Shown: positions 9,105 through 17,721, counted from the stretch's first letter. The stretch: DNA of 64,000 nt from UBA5359 sp002410925 [NCBI: bacterium UBP13_UBA5359] (GCA_002410925.1 DHPR01000033.1:369364-433363), one strand, 5' to 3'. Program-made: numbers and translations. The notes: a model not told the origin generated them from the letters alone.

Positions 9105-9178
9105 TGGTCACATCGTGGAATTGAACCACTGGCCTCTTATGTACCAGGCAAGAGATCTAACCTCTGAGCTAACCGCCC
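9105..9178 (-). pseudogene. degenerate tRNA-like relic
   Basis: Between clpX and tRNA-Val lies a sequence that begins like a tRNA (GGGCGGT, TAGCTCAG D-arm, anticodon-like loop CTGGTAC, which would read Thr GGT) and continues with a T-arm identical to that of the adjacent tRNA-Val over 24 bases. The 3' acceptor strand does not pair with the 5' strand, the anticodon stem has a mismatch plus a wobble, and the 3' region seems one base short. I read it as a decayed or chimaeric tRNA copy, not a working gene. Confidence 0.6.
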
Positions 9179-9192
9179 TCAATATTTATGGC

Positions 9193-10449
9193 CTATGCCG
9201 TTTCCTTATGACTCTTTTTCGCCTTCATATCCCTGATATAGACAATTTCAGGGTCTAATCTTCTTTCCACTACCTCAGCAGTTACCTTACACTGTTTTAT
9301 ATCTTTCTGAGAGGGTATCTCATACATTATATTGAGCATAACCTCTTCCAGTATCATCCTCAAGCCCCTGGCGCCGGTACCACGCGCCATTGCCTGTGTT
9401 GCAATAGCCGCTACCGCTTCCCTGGTAAAGGTCAGCTCTACCTCATCAAGAGAGAAGAATTTCTGATACTGCTTAATAAGGGCGTTCCTGGGCTCCGTCA
9501 GTATCCGTATCAGATCATTTACATCAAGCTGATCCAATGTGGCCACAACGGGCAACCGGCCGATAAACTCGGGTATAAGGCCGAATTTCAACAGATCATC
9601 CGGCATCACTTTTGCAAGAATACGCCCTATAGAACGCTCTTTCTTGCCCTCTATCTGCGCTCTGAACCCGATAGTTTGATTGCTGATTCTGGAAGTGATC
9701 ATATCTTCCAGACCGTTGAAAGCGCCTCCGCAAATAAAGAGTATATTCTGCGTATTTATCTGCAGATACTCCTGATGCGGATGCTTTCGGCCTCCCTGGG
9801 GAGGCACGCTGGCAATCGTTCCTTCGAGTATTTTCAAAAGAGCCTGCTGCACACCTTCACCGGAAACATCACGCGTTATAGATGGATTATCAGCTTTCTT
9901 GGCAATCTTATCAATCTCATCTATATAAATAATGCCGCGTTCGGCTTTTCGGATATCATGCTCGGCAGCCTGTATAAGCCGTAACAGTATATTTTCAACA
10001 TCTTCTCCCACATAGCCGGCCTCTGTCAAGGAGGTTGCATCGACTATGCAAAAGGGCACATCAATTATCCTGGCCAGCGTCTGTGCCAAGAGGGTCTTAC
10101 CGGATCCTGTTGGCCCTATAAGCAGGATGTTGCTTTTCTGCAGCTCAACATCATCAACCTTGGCATTAACGCTTATTCTTTTATAGTGATTATAAACCGC
10201 TACCGCCAAGACCTTCTTGGCATTGGCCTGCCCAACTACATATTGATTCAGTATATCATAGATCTCCCTGGGCTTCGGGATATCGATAATTTCCTCCTCC
10301 GGGCTCTCGCCGATATCCTTGCAAAGCTCTTCCTCTATGATCTCATTGCATAATCCTATACATTCATCACATATATATACGCCCGGACCGGCAACAAGCT
10401 TTTTAACCTGCTCTCTGCTTTTACCGCAAAAAGAGCATTTCAATTGCAT
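9193..10449 (-). CDS. clpX: ATP-dependent Clp protease ATP-binding subunit ClpX
   Basis: 418 residues, the usual ClpX size. An N-terminal zinc-binding domain with four Cys (CSFC and CDEC) is followed by the AAA+ core: Walker A GPTGSGKT, pore loop GYVGED, Walker B IYIDEIDK, sensor region PEFIGRLPV, and C-terminal [10 protein letters not shown]. ClpX unfolds substrates and feeds them to ClpP. ATG 10449 was chosen because GGAG sits eight bases upstream and the zinc domain begins right after it; a longer start at 10491 adds 14 atypical residues. It is last in the tig-clpP-clpX operon. Confidence 0.97.
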   Translation of the reverse strand: MQLKCSFCGKSREQVKKLVAGPGVYICDECIGLCNEIIEEELCKDIGESPEEEIIDIPKPREIYDILNQYVVGQANAKKVLAVAVYNHYKRISVNAKVDDVELQKSNILLIGPTGSGKTLLAQTLARIIDVPFCIVDATSLTEAGYVGEDVENILLRLIQAAEHDIRKAERGIIYIDEIDKIAKKADNPSITRDVSGEGVQQALLKILEGTIASVPPQGGRKHPHQEYLQINTQNILFICGGAFNGLEDMITSRISNQTIGFRAQIEGKKERSIGRILAKVMPDDLLKFGLIPEFIGRLPVVATLDQLDVNDLIRILTEPRNALIKQYQKFFSLDEVELTFTREAVAAIATQAMARGTGARGLRMILEEVMLNIMYEIPSQKDIKQCKVTAEVVERRLDPEIVYIRDMKAKKSHKETA

Positions 10450-10502
10450 CTCATCATCTCCATCGATTAGCCTGTGCATGCTTTTCAGCATTAAACATTA
10501 TA

Positions 10503-11093
10503 CTATCTCTCAGCTCTGGTTGCAATCACCTTATCTACAATGCCGTATTCCCTGGCGTCATCTGCGGACATAAAGAAATCTCTGTCCGTATCTTTCTCTA
10601 TTCTGTCCAGCGGTTGTTTGGTATGCCTGACAAGAATATCGTTGAGTATAGCTCGTATGCGCAATATCTCTCTAGCCTGAATATCAATATCCGTTGCCTG
10701 ACCCTGTGCTCCCCCAAGCGGTTGATGAATCATAATACGCGCATAAGGTAACGCAAAACGCTTGCCGGCGGTACCCGCTGCAAGAAGCAGTGCCGCCATA
10801 CTGGCAGCCTGTCCCATGCAAATAGTAGAAACATCAGGTTTCACCAGCTGCATGGCATCATAGATAGCCAGACCGGCGCTGACGACACCACCTGGAGAGT
10901 TAATGTAAAAATCTATATCCTTATCAGGGTCTTCCTTCTCCAGGAATAAAAGCTGAGCAATAATTGTATTGGCTATATCATCAGAGATAGGCGTTCCAAT
11001 GAAAATAATTCTGTCTTTAAGCAACCTAGAGTATATATCATATGAACGCTCACCTCGGGCTGTCTGCTCAACAACAATAGGAACTAATGACAT
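10503..11093 (-). CDS. clpP: ATP-dependent Clp protease proteolytic subunit ClpP
   Basis: 196 residues, the standard length. The serine-protease features are present: INSPGG oxyanion-loop region, nucleophile Ser in [14 protein letters not shown], His in [12 protein letters not shown] and the Asp in the [11 protein letters not shown] segment. It forms the tetradecameric chamber that degrades substrates delivered by ClpX. Its ATG shares one base with the trigger factor stop codon (TGATG), and clpX follows closely, a common bacterial order. Confidence 0.97.
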   Translation of the reverse strand: MSLVPIVVEQTARGERSYDIYSRLLKDRIIFIGTPISDDIANTIIAQLLFLEKEDPDKDIDFYINSPGGVVSAGLAIYDAMQLVKPDVSTICMGQAASMAALLLAAGTAGKRFALPYARIMIHQPLGGAQGQATDIDIQAREILRIRAILNDILVRHTKQPLDRIEKDTDRDFFMSADDAREYGIVDKVIATRAER

Positions 11094-12388
11094 CAGGCAA
11101 CCTCCTTTATATTTGCATTTTTTAACAAGAGCTCTATCGCCTTATCCCTAAGAATACTCTCTTTTATAGCTGCTATCTGATCTTCGGTAGCCTTTTTGGC
11201 AAACTCTTCCGGTTTTTGCCCGTATCTACGCGCAATATCTTCCAGTGCACGGTCAATCTCTTCCTGAGGCGCCTCAAGCGCCTCAATCGCTGCGATGGTA
11301 TCTAATGACAGCTCTGCCTTTATCTGGCTTTCAGCCTGCGGCTTGAGATCCTCACGCAAGGCCGCTTCATCTTTGCCGATCGCTTCCAGATAGCTTTGCA
11401 GCGAACTCTGCTGATACTGCAATCTTAAATTCATATCCTTTAGCATGTGATCTATCTCATGCTCGATCATAACCTCCGGGATCTCAACCTGAGCTTTTTC
11501 TGCCGCCTGTTCAACTATATCAGCTCGCATTTTCTGCTCAACGTCGCTCTCGGCTTTAGCAAGCAAACGAGCTTTTAATTCTTCGCGAAATGATGCAACA
11601 TCCTGGCTAGCACTGATCCTCTTTACCAGCTCATCATCAATCTCCGGCAGTTTTCTCGCTCTCACCTCGTTTACCTTGATTTTAAAGACCGCCGTTTTAC
11701 CTGCCACGTCAGCGCTATGATAATCCTCCGGGAAGGTAACGGTAGCCTGTCGTTCTTCCTCCGCGCGCGCGCCCATTAATGCCTCTTCGAATTCCGACAT
11801 AAAACGACCGGCGCCCAGCTCCAGGGTAATTCCTTCGGCTTTACCGCCTTCAAAGGGAGCATCATCGATCATACCCTCAAAGTCAATTATTAGAACATCG
11901 CCCTTTGCAGCTTCGGCTTCATTATCAACATCATATGTCGCCAATCGCTCCTGTAAAGAACTCAGCTCTTTTTCAACATCTTCGTCGGATATTTCAACTC
12001 TCTTCTTCTCTATATCTATTCCCTTGTATCCCTCTATTGTAACTTCGGGCTTCACAACTACTTCAGCGCTGAATATAAACGGCTTCTCTTCCTCAAACTG
12101 CCCGATATCGACAGATGGCTGGTCCACCGGCGAAAGCTCCGCCTGCTTGACCGCTTCCTTATAAACCTCCGGCAGCAATTTCTCCATGGCTTCTTCATAT
12201 AGCACGCCTTTGCCTACATAAGCCTCCAGTATGCTACGTGGCGTTTTCCCCCTGCGGAAGCCGGGTATCCTTACCTGGCCTCGCACCTTGACGTAAGCAT
12301 CGGCCACAGCCTTATTCACGCGCTCTGCTTCAACCTCAACCGCAAGCTTTACCTTGCTCCCCTCAAGCTTATCCACTGTTACCTGCAT
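11093..12388 (-). CDS. tig: trigger factor, ribosome-associated chaperone and prolyl isomerase
   Basis: 431 residues, normal for the family. N-terminal ribosome-binding domain with the signature loop [10 protein letters not shown], a central FKBP-type domain about 150-240 ([21 protein letters not shown]), and a long helical C-terminal chaperone domain. It binds nascent chains at the ribosome exit. ATG 12388 follows GGAGG with good spacing. It is first in the tig-clpP-clpX operon, behind a clear sigma-70-type promoter. Confidence 0.97.
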   Translation of the reverse strand: MQVTVDKLEGSKVKLAVEVEAERVNKAVADAYVKVRGQVRIPGFRRGKTPRSILEAYVGKGVLYEEAMEKLLPEVYKEAVKQAELSPVDQPSVDIGQFEEEKPFIFSAEVVVKPEVTIEGYKGIDIEKKRVEISDEDVEKELSSLQERLATYDVDNEAEAAKGDVLIIDFEGMIDDAPFEGGKAEGITLELGAGRFMSEFEEALMGARAEEERQATVTFPEDYHSADVAGKTAVFKIKVNEVRARKLPEIDDELVKRISASQDVASFREELKARLLAKAESDVEQKMRADIVEQAAEKAQVEIPEVMIEHEIDHMLKDMNLRLQYQQSSLQSYLEAIGKDEAALREDLKPQAESQIKAELSLDTIAAIEALEAPQEEIDRALEDIARRYGQKPEEFAKKATEDQIAAIKESILRDKAIELLLKNANIKEVA

Positions 12389-12434
12389 TTATGCATCCTC
12401 CACCGACATCATGTCTCCGATCAACATGCAACCG

Positions 12435-12463
12435 ATTATAAATAATGTAGAGCACGCCGTCAA
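12435..12463 (-). promoter_or_regulatory. sigma-70-type promoter for tig-clpP-clpX
   Basis: On the minus strand TTGACG, a 17-base spacer and TATAAT lie about 47 bases before the tig ATG. Predicted start of transcription is near 12428. Confidence 0.8.
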
Positions 12464-12482
12464 GAAGCCGTTCCATATGCCC

Positions 12483-12515
12483 AAAAATATAACCCTCTCA
12501 ATAAATGAGCAGGGT
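12483..12515 (-). terminator. Rho-independent terminator after tRNA-Gly
   Basis: Minus-strand hairpin ACCCTGCTCA paired with TGAGAGGGT (one bulged base, small AT loop) followed by TATATTTTT, 14 bases after the tRNA CCA. Confidence 0.75.
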
Positions 12516-12528
12516 CAGCATTGAAAAA

Positions 12529-12603
12529 TGGAGCGGAAGACGGGATTCGAACCCGCGACCCTCGCCTTGGCAAGGCGATGCTCTACCACTGAGCCACTTC
12601 CGC
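12529..12603 (-). tRNA. tRNA-Gly (GCC)
   Basis: Complete cloverleaf: acceptor GCGGAAG/CTTCCGC, D-stem GCTC/GAGC, anticodon stem TCGCC/GGCGA with loop TTGCCAA (anticodon GCC), T-arm CGGG TTCGAAT CCCG, discriminator T, encoded CCA. It has its own promoter and terminator. Confidence 0.97.
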
Positions 12604-12622
12604 TCGCCATTTCTAACTTAGA

Positions 12623-12650
12623 ATTATATCATTGTGAGATACTATGTCAA
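12623..12650 (-). promoter_or_regulatory. consensus promoter for tRNA-Gly
   Basis: Minus strand TTGACA, 16-base spacer, TATAAT. The -35 box overlaps the stop region of the methyltransferase gene. Predicted start of transcription is about 13 bases before the mature tRNA. Confidence 0.85.
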
Positions 12651-13438
12651 GCCTGAAAATCAAGTTTTTGCCTATAAATCTCATAAGCGATAACAGAAAA
12701 AGCCGTAGCGGCGTTAAGAGATTCGACCCGAGGAGACATGGGCACACGCACAGTCATATCCATCAACCGTAATAACTCATCCGGCAACCCGGTAGCCTCC
12801 GCTCCTACAAAGAGCGCTATTCTTTCTGTTAAGTTAGCTTCATATAGCTGCAACGATCCGGATATATCGGCAGCAACCATCTGCAATTCGCAATAATGTA
12901 AATCATTTATCAACTTCATCTCATCCGCATAGTGCAATATGGGGAGATGAAAGACGGAACCCATACTTCCCCTAAGAACTTTGAGATTATATGGGTCTAC
13001 AGAGGATGATAACAAGATAGCCTCCATGCCTACCGCATCTGCGGTTCTGATAATCGTTCCCAAATTACCGGGATCGGAGAGACCTACGACCACGGCTATA
13101 AAGGAGGCCTTCTCAAGGATATTTTTACCTGCTTCAGGCATGTGAGCAATTGCTATCACACCGGGAGATGTCTGTAACTGAGATATTCGGGCCAGCAATC
13201 CGGAAGCAATGGGAATTATCATTTCCTGAGGTATCTTTTGAAGCTCTGTACGGGACATCTCGGCTTCATCAACCAGAATGCGCTCAAAGTGAATACCGGA
13301 GGCGACGGCTTCCATCAAAAGCCTAAATCCCTCCAGAACAAAGGCACGCTCTGTTTCACGTCCGCTGCGGCGTGATAACGAACGCACCCTCTTCATCCAT
13401 TCATTATGTATACTAGTAATTTTATTCATCCAGTACAT
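12647..13438 (-). CDS. TrmH/SpoU-family RNA 2'-O-methyltransferase
   Basis: 263 residues. N-terminal substrate-binding part (FVLEGFRLLMEA, as in RlmB-like L30e folds) and a C-terminal SPOUT domain with the three conserved motifs: VVGLSDPGNLGTIIRTADA, ALFVGAEATGLPDELL and VPMSPRVESLNAATAFSVIAYE. It should transfer a methyl group from SAM to a ribose 2'-OH in rRNA or tRNA; the exact target cannot be read. ATG 13429 is an almost equal start candidate; neither has a good ribosome site. It follows rplT after a strong hairpin, so it may be expressed at reduced level from the infC operon. Confidence 0.92.
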   Translation of the reverse strand: MYWMNKITSIHNEWMKRVRSLSRRSGRETERAFVLEGFRLLMEAVASGIHFERILVDEAEMSRTELQKIPQEMIIPIASGLLARISQLQTSPGVIAIAHMPEAGKNILEKASFIAVVVGLSDPGNLGTIIRTADAVGMEAILLSSSVDPYNLKVLRGSMGSVFHLPILHYADEMKLINDLHYCELQMVAADISGSLQLYEANLTERIALFVGAEATGLPDELLRLMDMTVRVPMSPRVESLNAATAFSVIAYEIYRQKLDFQA

Positions 13439-13441
13439 ACC

Positions 13442-13470
13442 AAAGGAGACACAGAGTGTGCCTCCTTTTT
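13442..13470. terminator. hairpin between rplT and methyltransferase gene
   Basis: AAAGGAG and CACA pair with TGTG and CTCCTTT with one mismatch and a 3-base loop. The T-run follows on the plus strand, so on the operon strand it lacks a long U-tract; it may be a weak terminator or a processing/stability hairpin just ahead of the methyltransferase start. Confidence 0.5.
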
Positions 13471-13486
13471 CTCAATAATCTCTATG

Positions 13487-13846
13487 TTAGGCGCTGAGCG
13501 CCTCCTTGGCCACTTCAGCCAGCCGGGAAAATGCGGCAGCATCATTAACAGCCAGCTCAGCCAGAATCTTACGATTAATATCTATTCCAGCCAACTTCAA
13601 TCCGCTTACCATACGGCTGTATGATAATCCGTTGTTTCTGGCTGCCGCATTAATTCTTACAACCCAGAGCCGTCTGAAATCGCGCTTTTTATTCCGACGA
13701 TCTCTATATGCATACTGCAACGCATGCGCTACAGCTTCCTTGGCTGTCTTTAAAAGCTTGCTCCTGGCGCCACGATAGCCTTTCGCTAGTTTGAAAATCT
13801 TCTTCTTTCGTTTATTGGCTATTACGCCCCGTTTAACTCGCGGCAT
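13487..13846 (-). CDS. rplT: 50S ribosomal protein L20
   Basis: 119 residues, standard length. Typical basic N-terminus ([20 protein letters not shown]) and conserved [17 protein letters not shown] and [17 protein letters not shown] segments. L20 is an early assembly protein binding 23S rRNA; in Firmicutes and Proteobacteria it also represses this operon through mRNA structures. Third gene of infC-rpmI-rplT. Confidence 0.98.
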   Translation of the reverse strand: MPRVKRGVIANKRKKKIFKLAKGYRGARSKLLKTAKEAVAHALQYAYRDRRNKKRDFRRLWVVRINAAARNNGLSYSRMVSGLKLAGIDINRKILAELAVNDAAAFSRLAEVAKEALSA

Positions 13847-13925
13847 AAGAAATCCCTCCTAATCAGCTTTTTAAGCCGAAGTCTATTAATCAGACTATTC
13901 CGTATAATCCTAATGAAGTAATTAT

Positions 13926-14123
13926 TTAAAGATAGGGCACCATTCTACGAACTTTTTTATTTTCAGATTTGGCCACCATTCCTACTTGCCCTAATTCTCT
14001 CTTTCGTTTGGTGGATTTCTTGGTCAAAAGATGACCTTTATTGGCCTTGTCGTGCATAAGCTTTCCAGAACCGGTAACCTTTAATCGCTTGGCCATGGCC
14101 CGGCGTGTCTTAATCTTAGGCAT
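13926..14123 (-). CDS. rpmI: 50S ribosomal protein L35
   Basis: 65 residues, standard length. Conserved MPKIKTRRAMAKRLKVTGSG start and AHLLTKKSTKRKR-like centre (here GHLLTKKSTKRKRELG), ending VRRMVPYL. Seven bases separate it from the infC stop, as in the conserved infC-rpmI-rplT operon. Confidence 0.98.
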   Translation of the reverse strand: MPKIKTRRAMAKRLKVTGSGKLMHDKANKGHLLTKKSTKRKRELGQVGMVAKSENKKVRRMVPYL

Positions 14124-14130
14124 TTCCGTA

Positions 14131-14652
14131 TTAACGCTCCTTTCCCTCTGGCTTGGGTGATAATATCATAGTCATGTTACGTCCCTCAATCTTTGGAGGC
14201 CGCTCAACAACAGCGCTATCCGCAACATCAGCCGCAACCTTCTCCAGTATCCGTATTCCGAATTCCGTGTGTGCCATCTCTCTCCCGCGAAACATAATAG
14301 TCATCTTGACCTTATCGCCTTCCCGGAGAAATTTTTTAGCATTACGCGTCTTGAAATCATAATCATGCTCATCAATTTTAGGCCTCATCTTGACTTCCTT
14401 GACTTCGATCTGCTTGGCTTTACGGCGTGTTTCCTTGGCTTTCTTGCTCTGCTCATACTTGAATTTGCCGTAATCCATTATCCGAGCAACAGGAGGCGCT
14501 GCATTTGCAGCCACTTCCACCAGATCCAATCCTTCCTCACGCGCCCTGGCCAGAGCTTCCCTGGTAGGCATTATGCCGAGTTGTTCGTTTTCGCTGCCGA
14601 TAACTCTGACTTCCGGGACACGAATACGCTCGTTGATACGCAACTCTTTGAT
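14131..14652 (-). CDS. infC: translation initiation factor IF-3, probable AUC start
   Basis: About 173 residues. N-domain (RINERIRVPEVRVIGSENEQ), linker, and C-domain (MTIMFRGREMAHTEFG) are typical of IF3, which proofreads start codons and keeps subunits apart. No ATG opens the frame. The best placed codon is ATC at 14652, nine bases after GGAGG, giving a product beginning IKELRINERIR; a TTG lies 9 bases later at 14643 with a poorer position. Rare AUU/AUC/AUA starts are well known for infC and permit feedback control by IF3 itself. Transcribed from its own promoter through an attenuator-like leader. Confidence 0.93.
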   Translation of the reverse strand: MKELRINERIRVPEVRVIGSENEQLGIMPTREALARAREEGLDLVEVAANAAPPVARIMDYGKFKYEQSKKAKETRRKAKQIEVKEVKMRPKIDEHDYDFKTRNAKKFLREGDKVKMTIMFRGREMAHTEFGIRILEKVAADVADSAVVERPPKIEGRNMTMILSPKPEGKER

Positions 14653-14795
14653 ATTAACTCACCTCCGATTATTATGCTGGAAAACAAAAAAGGATGGCAT
14701 ATACCATCCTTCTCCTGCAAGTCATATATACTTACCTGCCAACAACCTTGACGGCGCCTGCAGGTGAGAAGCGGACGGCTTCTGCTTTCCAGCTA
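14653..14795 (-). promoter_or_regulatory. infC operon leader with mutually exclusive hairpins (L20-type attenuator candidate)
   Basis: The roughly 140-base leader contains CTTCTCACCTGCA (14760-14772) that can pair with TGCAGGAGAAG (14709-14719) nearer the gene. The latter overlaps the 5' arm of an intrinsic terminator (14685-14711), so the long-range pairing would act as an antiterminator. A competing pairing of ACCTGC with GCAGGT is also possible. The arrangement resembles the Bacillus infC leader, where L20 promotes termination; L20 control here is inference. Confidence 0.6.
14685..14711 (-). terminator. leader terminator upstream of infC
   Basis: Minus-strand stem AAGGATGG/CCATCCTT, six-base loop, then TTTTTTG. 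It stands between the infC promoter and the infC ribosome site, so it can only act as an attenuator. Confidence 0.85.
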
Positions 14796-14801
14796 CATTG
14801 A

Positions 14802-14830
14802 ATTTTAACAGAGCCCCTCCTTCTTGTCAA
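14802..14830 (-). promoter_or_regulatory. sigma-70-type promoter for infC-rpmI-rplT
   Basis: Minus strand TTGACA, 17-base spacer, TAAAAT. Predicted transcription start near 14795, giving a leader of about 140 bases before the AUC start. Confidence 0.88.
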
Positions 14831-14913
14831 TGAAATGATCGCAGTTGAATGATATGAAAGATCCAAGATGACCTTGAATGATCGCCCAAAGGCCACATTC
14901 CCAGATTCTACTA

Positions 14914-15597
14914 TCAAGCAGTAACCTGCCAATCTTCCCTTTGAGCAACGATAAATCCTTTATCCATAGGCAGCTTTGGTATTTGCAGCCCAACATCTTG
15001 CCAGAGCTTATTCAGCACCCAGGCAGGTATAGGGCGCGTTCCATCTCTAGCCTCACTGATAGACCACAGGCAAAATGCCAAGAACTTAGCCGGTGTCACT
15101 TTTGAATAGCTTATTATAATGTTCCAGTCCAGCGTTTCCCAACGCCTTTGAATTATTGACGCTGCATCCCACCAATCCGGCCTATTCTCATACTGTATGG
15201 ATATTTTTGTTGCCAAAAGATCTTCTTGGGAAATTACAATAAAAAGCTCTCCTTCCACATACCGGCGCTCGCCTCTGGACATGACAGCTCTGTTCATATC
15301 TATCCCGGAAGTAATATTAAATATCAGGTCCACCCGGGTGCGCTTCTTCCATGCCTGAAATATCCACTCCGGATCGGAACGCCGGGTTCTGAAACCGGCC
15401 TCTGATAAAGCATTTAAAGCCCTATCGGCATCATGGCGCATAATATAGAAATCCACATCTGATGAGACTCTAGGATGGCCGTACTCCCTGACTGCAAGCC
15501 CACCTCCAAGAAGATAAGGTATTTGATTTCTCTCCAGTATATCCCTGGATAGAACGGCCGTTTCAGTTATTCTGGGAGAATATTGCGGTCGCTTCAT
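14914..15597 (-). CDS. nucleotidyltransferase-fold protein
   Basis: About 228 residues. The motif LLGGGLAVREYGHPRVSSDVDFYI matches the GG...RxSxDxD pattern of minimal nucleotidyltransferases (the AbiEii/DUF6036-like superfamily), where the two Asp bind metal. A further IVISQEDLLATKIS segment resembles the helix typical of this group. ATG 15597 was chosen because GGAGGAGAT precedes it; a longer frame to 15663 lacks such a site. It sits alone between xseB and the infC promoter with no AbiEi-like antitoxin gene beside it, so a toxin role is not supported by context. Substrate unknown. Confidence 0.7.
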   Translation of the reverse strand: MKRPQYSPRITETAVLSRDILERNQIPYLLGGGLAVREYGHPRVSSDVDFYIMRHDADRALNALSEAGFRTRRSDPEWIFQAWKKRTRVDLIFNITSGIDMNRAVMSRGERRYVEGELFIVISQEDLLATKISIQYENRPDWWDAASIIQRRWETLDWNIIISYSKVTPAKFLAFCLWSISEARDGTRPIPAWVLNKLWQDVGLQIPKLPMDKGFIVAQREDWQVTA

Positions 15598-15683
15598 TAT
15601 CTCCTCCAACAGAGTATGGGCAGATACTCTATGGCGGCTACAATATCTATGCCGTGTCGCCAACAGCGCAAGAAAAAGAATTG

Positions 15684-15944
15684 TTATCGCTTGCCGAAGG
15701 GAATATCCTCATCCAGAGGTGCTTGCTCAAAAGATAGATGCCCCTCTTCATCGCGGAGCAAAAGATCCACTCGTTGCTTGGCTTTATCCAGAAAAGAACG
15801 GCATATTCTCGATAGCTTGACGGCCTCTTCAAATTTCCGGAGCGCCGTATCCAGGCTTAGCTGGCCACCTTCCATCTCAGTTATGATATTTTCCAGATGC
15901 TCGAAAGCATCTTCATAGCTCATCTTATCCGTGGAGCCTTTCAT
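15684..15944 (-). CDS. xseB: exodeoxyribonuclease VII small subunit
   Basis: 86 residues, typical of XseB. The signature MSYEDAFEHLENIITEMEGG, followed by LSLDTALRKFEEAVKLSR, is diagnostic of the two-helix small subunit. It starts at ATG 15944 with GGAGGTAAGAA upstream and overlaps the end of xseA by 20 bases. It binds in multiple copies to XseA to form the single-strand-specific nuclease. Confidence 0.95.
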   Translation of the reverse strand: MKGSTDKMSYEDAFEHLENIITEMEGGQLSLDTALRKFEEAVKLSRICRSFLDKAKQRVDLLLRDEEGHLSFEQAPLDEDIPFGKR

Positions 15945-17157
15945 TTCTTACCTCCGTAACATTTCCTTTAAAGCTGCCCTGAAAGAGAATTACATCTACT
16001 TCTTCGCCAATCGCCAATTGATCGCTATGCTTGACCGTTCGGCCGTCGGCGGCCGATTTCACTATGCCATATCCCCTTTGCAAAGTGGCCAGCGGGCTCA
16101 GCATATTCAACGCTGATACCAAGGAAATAAATTCGCTCTCCTTGGCCGCCAATGAGGTTCTGAATAAATTAGCCAGAGCAGTGATACTCTTTTGCAGAGC
16201 ATTATGCCGCTCAGCCAATGCCTCGGGAAAACGACGGAGAACATAGCCTTCATGAATGGCGCGCAGCTCGCTTTGATGCAATTGAAGAAGCGCAAGCATG
16301 CTGCTGCGGGCTCTTCTCATTTTCATCAGTATATCTCGTTCTAACTCCGCTCTATCAGGAACCGCCAATTCTGCCGCTGCCGAGGGCGTGGGCGCCCGCA
16401 TATCTGCAACAAAATCGCTGATTGTAAAATCCGTCTCATGGCCTACTGCAGAGATAATAGGAACGGCGGACGCAGCAATAGCGCGAGCTACGATTTCTTC
16501 ATTGAATGCCCACAAATCTTCGAGAGAACCGCCTCCGCGCCCTACGATGATGACATCTGTATTTCCCGCTTCATTGAGATCGCGTAAAGCTGTAGCAATA
16601 GCTGCAGGCGCATCCTCACCCTGTACGGAAACGGGTGCCAGTATAATTTTAACTGCGGGCATACGGCGTCTGAGTATGTTGAGTATATCTCTGATCGCCG
16701 CTCCCCTATCGGAAGTGACCACACCTATTGCCGAAGGAAAGCGCGGAATGGCTCTCTTTCTAGAAGCTGCAAATAATCCTTCAGCCTTCAGCCTGGCCTT
16801 TAGCTGCTCAAAGGCAAGCTGGAGTGCGCCGATTCCTGCAGGCTCAATGGCTTGCGCCACCAAACGAAATTCCCCTCGTTTTTCATACAATCCCACTTCA
16901 CCGGCGGTTATTACCTCCAACCCATCTTCAAGCCTGAATTTCAATTTGGAAGCAGCGCTTCTAAATAGAACGACGCTTACCTGAGATTCGCTATCTTTAA
17001 GTGTAAAATAAATATGCTGCGAAGCAGCAATTTTGAGATTCGATATCTCGCCTCTGATTCTGACCCAGGGCAGATTAAGCCCGATAATACCGGATACCTG
17101 CCGGTTCAGCTCAGATACGGTTATAACAGCGGTATTATCTAACTCAGCGAACAGCAA
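15925..17157 (-). CDS. xseA: exodeoxyribonuclease VII large subunit
   Basis: 410 residues. N-terminal OB-fold (PWVRIRGEISNLK, HIYFTLKD) to about residue 105, then the catalytic region with IGVVTSDRGAAIRDIL, GRGGGSLEDLWAFNEE and SAVGHETDFTISDFVAD, all conserved in XseA. A coiled-coil region follows. The enzyme degrades single-stranded DNA from both ends in repair. The start is TTG 17157, seven bases after GGAG; there is no ATG near the conserved N-terminus. Slightly shorter than the E. coli protein. Confidence 0.95.
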   Translation of the reverse strand: MLFAELDNTAVITVSELNRQVSGIIGLNLPWVRIRGEISNLKIAASQHIYFTLKDSESQVSVVLFRSAASKLKFRLEDGLEVITAGEVGLYEKRGEFRLVAQAIEPAGIGALQLAFEQLKARLKAEGLFAASRKRAIPRFPSAIGVVTSDRGAAIRDILNILRRRMPAVKIILAPVSVQGEDAPAAIATALRDLNEAGNTDVIIVGRGGGSLEDLWAFNEEIVARAIAASAVPIISAVGHETDFTISDFVADMRAPTPSAAAELAVPDRAELERDILMKMRRARSSMLALLQLHQSELRAIHEGYVLRRFPEALAERHNALQKSITALANLFRTSLAAKESEFISLVSALNMLSPLATLQRGYGIVKSAADGRTVKHSDQLAIGEEVDVILFQGSFKGNVTEVRNERLHG

Positions 17158-17175
17158 CTTGTTGCTCCAATCATT

Positions 17176-17204
17176 ATTGCAAAATTCTCATGCCTTGCTT
17201 ATAA
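17176..17204 (+). promoter_or_regulatory. sigma-70-type promoter for the orphan receiver gene
   Basis: TTGCAA, 17-base spacer, TATAAT on the plus strand, overlapping the 5' region of xseA. Predicted start near 17211 leaves about 100 bases of leader, which includes a small TTACCC/GGGTAA hairpin at 17265-17279. A weaker alternative is TTGACT with an 18-base spacer to TAGTAT (17236-17265). Confidence 0.65.
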
Positions 17205-17309
17205 TGGTTATTCGCTGGTCTTAGAGTGAAACCCTTTGACTTCAGCGTTAATAGTTTAGTAGTATTACCCTCTGGGTAAGATTGATTAGAATTGGCTCGG
17301 GGTGAACAC

Positions 17310-17711
17310 GTGTCCATTAAATTGCTACACATCGATGATGAGGCAGATACCGTCCAGATGGTAAAGCTGGCGCTGGAAAGCGAAGGCTTTGAAGTTATAC
17401 CTGCTCGTTCCGGCCTGGAGGGCATTCAGAAGATTCTGCAGGAGAAGCCCGATATCATTCTTCTGGACATCATGATGCCGGGTCTTAACGGCTATGATGT
17501 TCTCAAGGCCCTTAAACAGAAGCCCAATCCATTGCCCACGCCTATAGTTATCCTCTCCGCTAAAACTGCTCAGGAGGATATAGAGAGGGCTATGGCTTAC
17601 GGTGCTACCGATTATATTACCAAACCCTTTGATATCCTCCTGCTGGCAGATAGATTACGTCATGATTTAAACATCAGCAAGGAAACCGGCTCCATCAATC
17701 CTTGCGAATAA
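17310..17711 (+). CDS. single-domain response regulator
   Basis: 133 residues holding only a receiver: acidic pair in LHIDDEAD, phospho-acceptor Asp in IILLDIMMPGLNG, Thr/Ser switch in IVILSAKT, and Lys in YITKPFD. No output domain, so it probably works by protein contact or in a phosphorelay. GTG 17310 is preferred because GGGGTG stands just upstream; an in-frame TTG at 17292 is less likely. No kinase gene adjoins it. It converges with the RND gene, whose stop lies ten bases away; no terminator is visible between them. Confidence 0.9.
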   Translation: MSIKLLHIDDEADTVQMVKLALESEGFEVIPARSGLEGIQKILQEKPDIILLDIMMPGLNGYDVLKALKQKPNPLPTPIVILSAKTAQEDIERAMAYGATDYITKPFDILLLADRLRHDLNISKETGSINPCE

Positions 17712-17721
17712 TACTCGCTGT

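Noticed and set aside
9105-9178. Second functional tRNA next to tRNA-Val
   Set aside because: Acceptor strands do not pair and the anticodon stem is faulty; kept only as a relic.
14914-15597. AbiE-type toxin-antitoxin system
   Set aside because: Only a nucleotidyltransferase-like gene is present; no AbiEi-like partner on either side.
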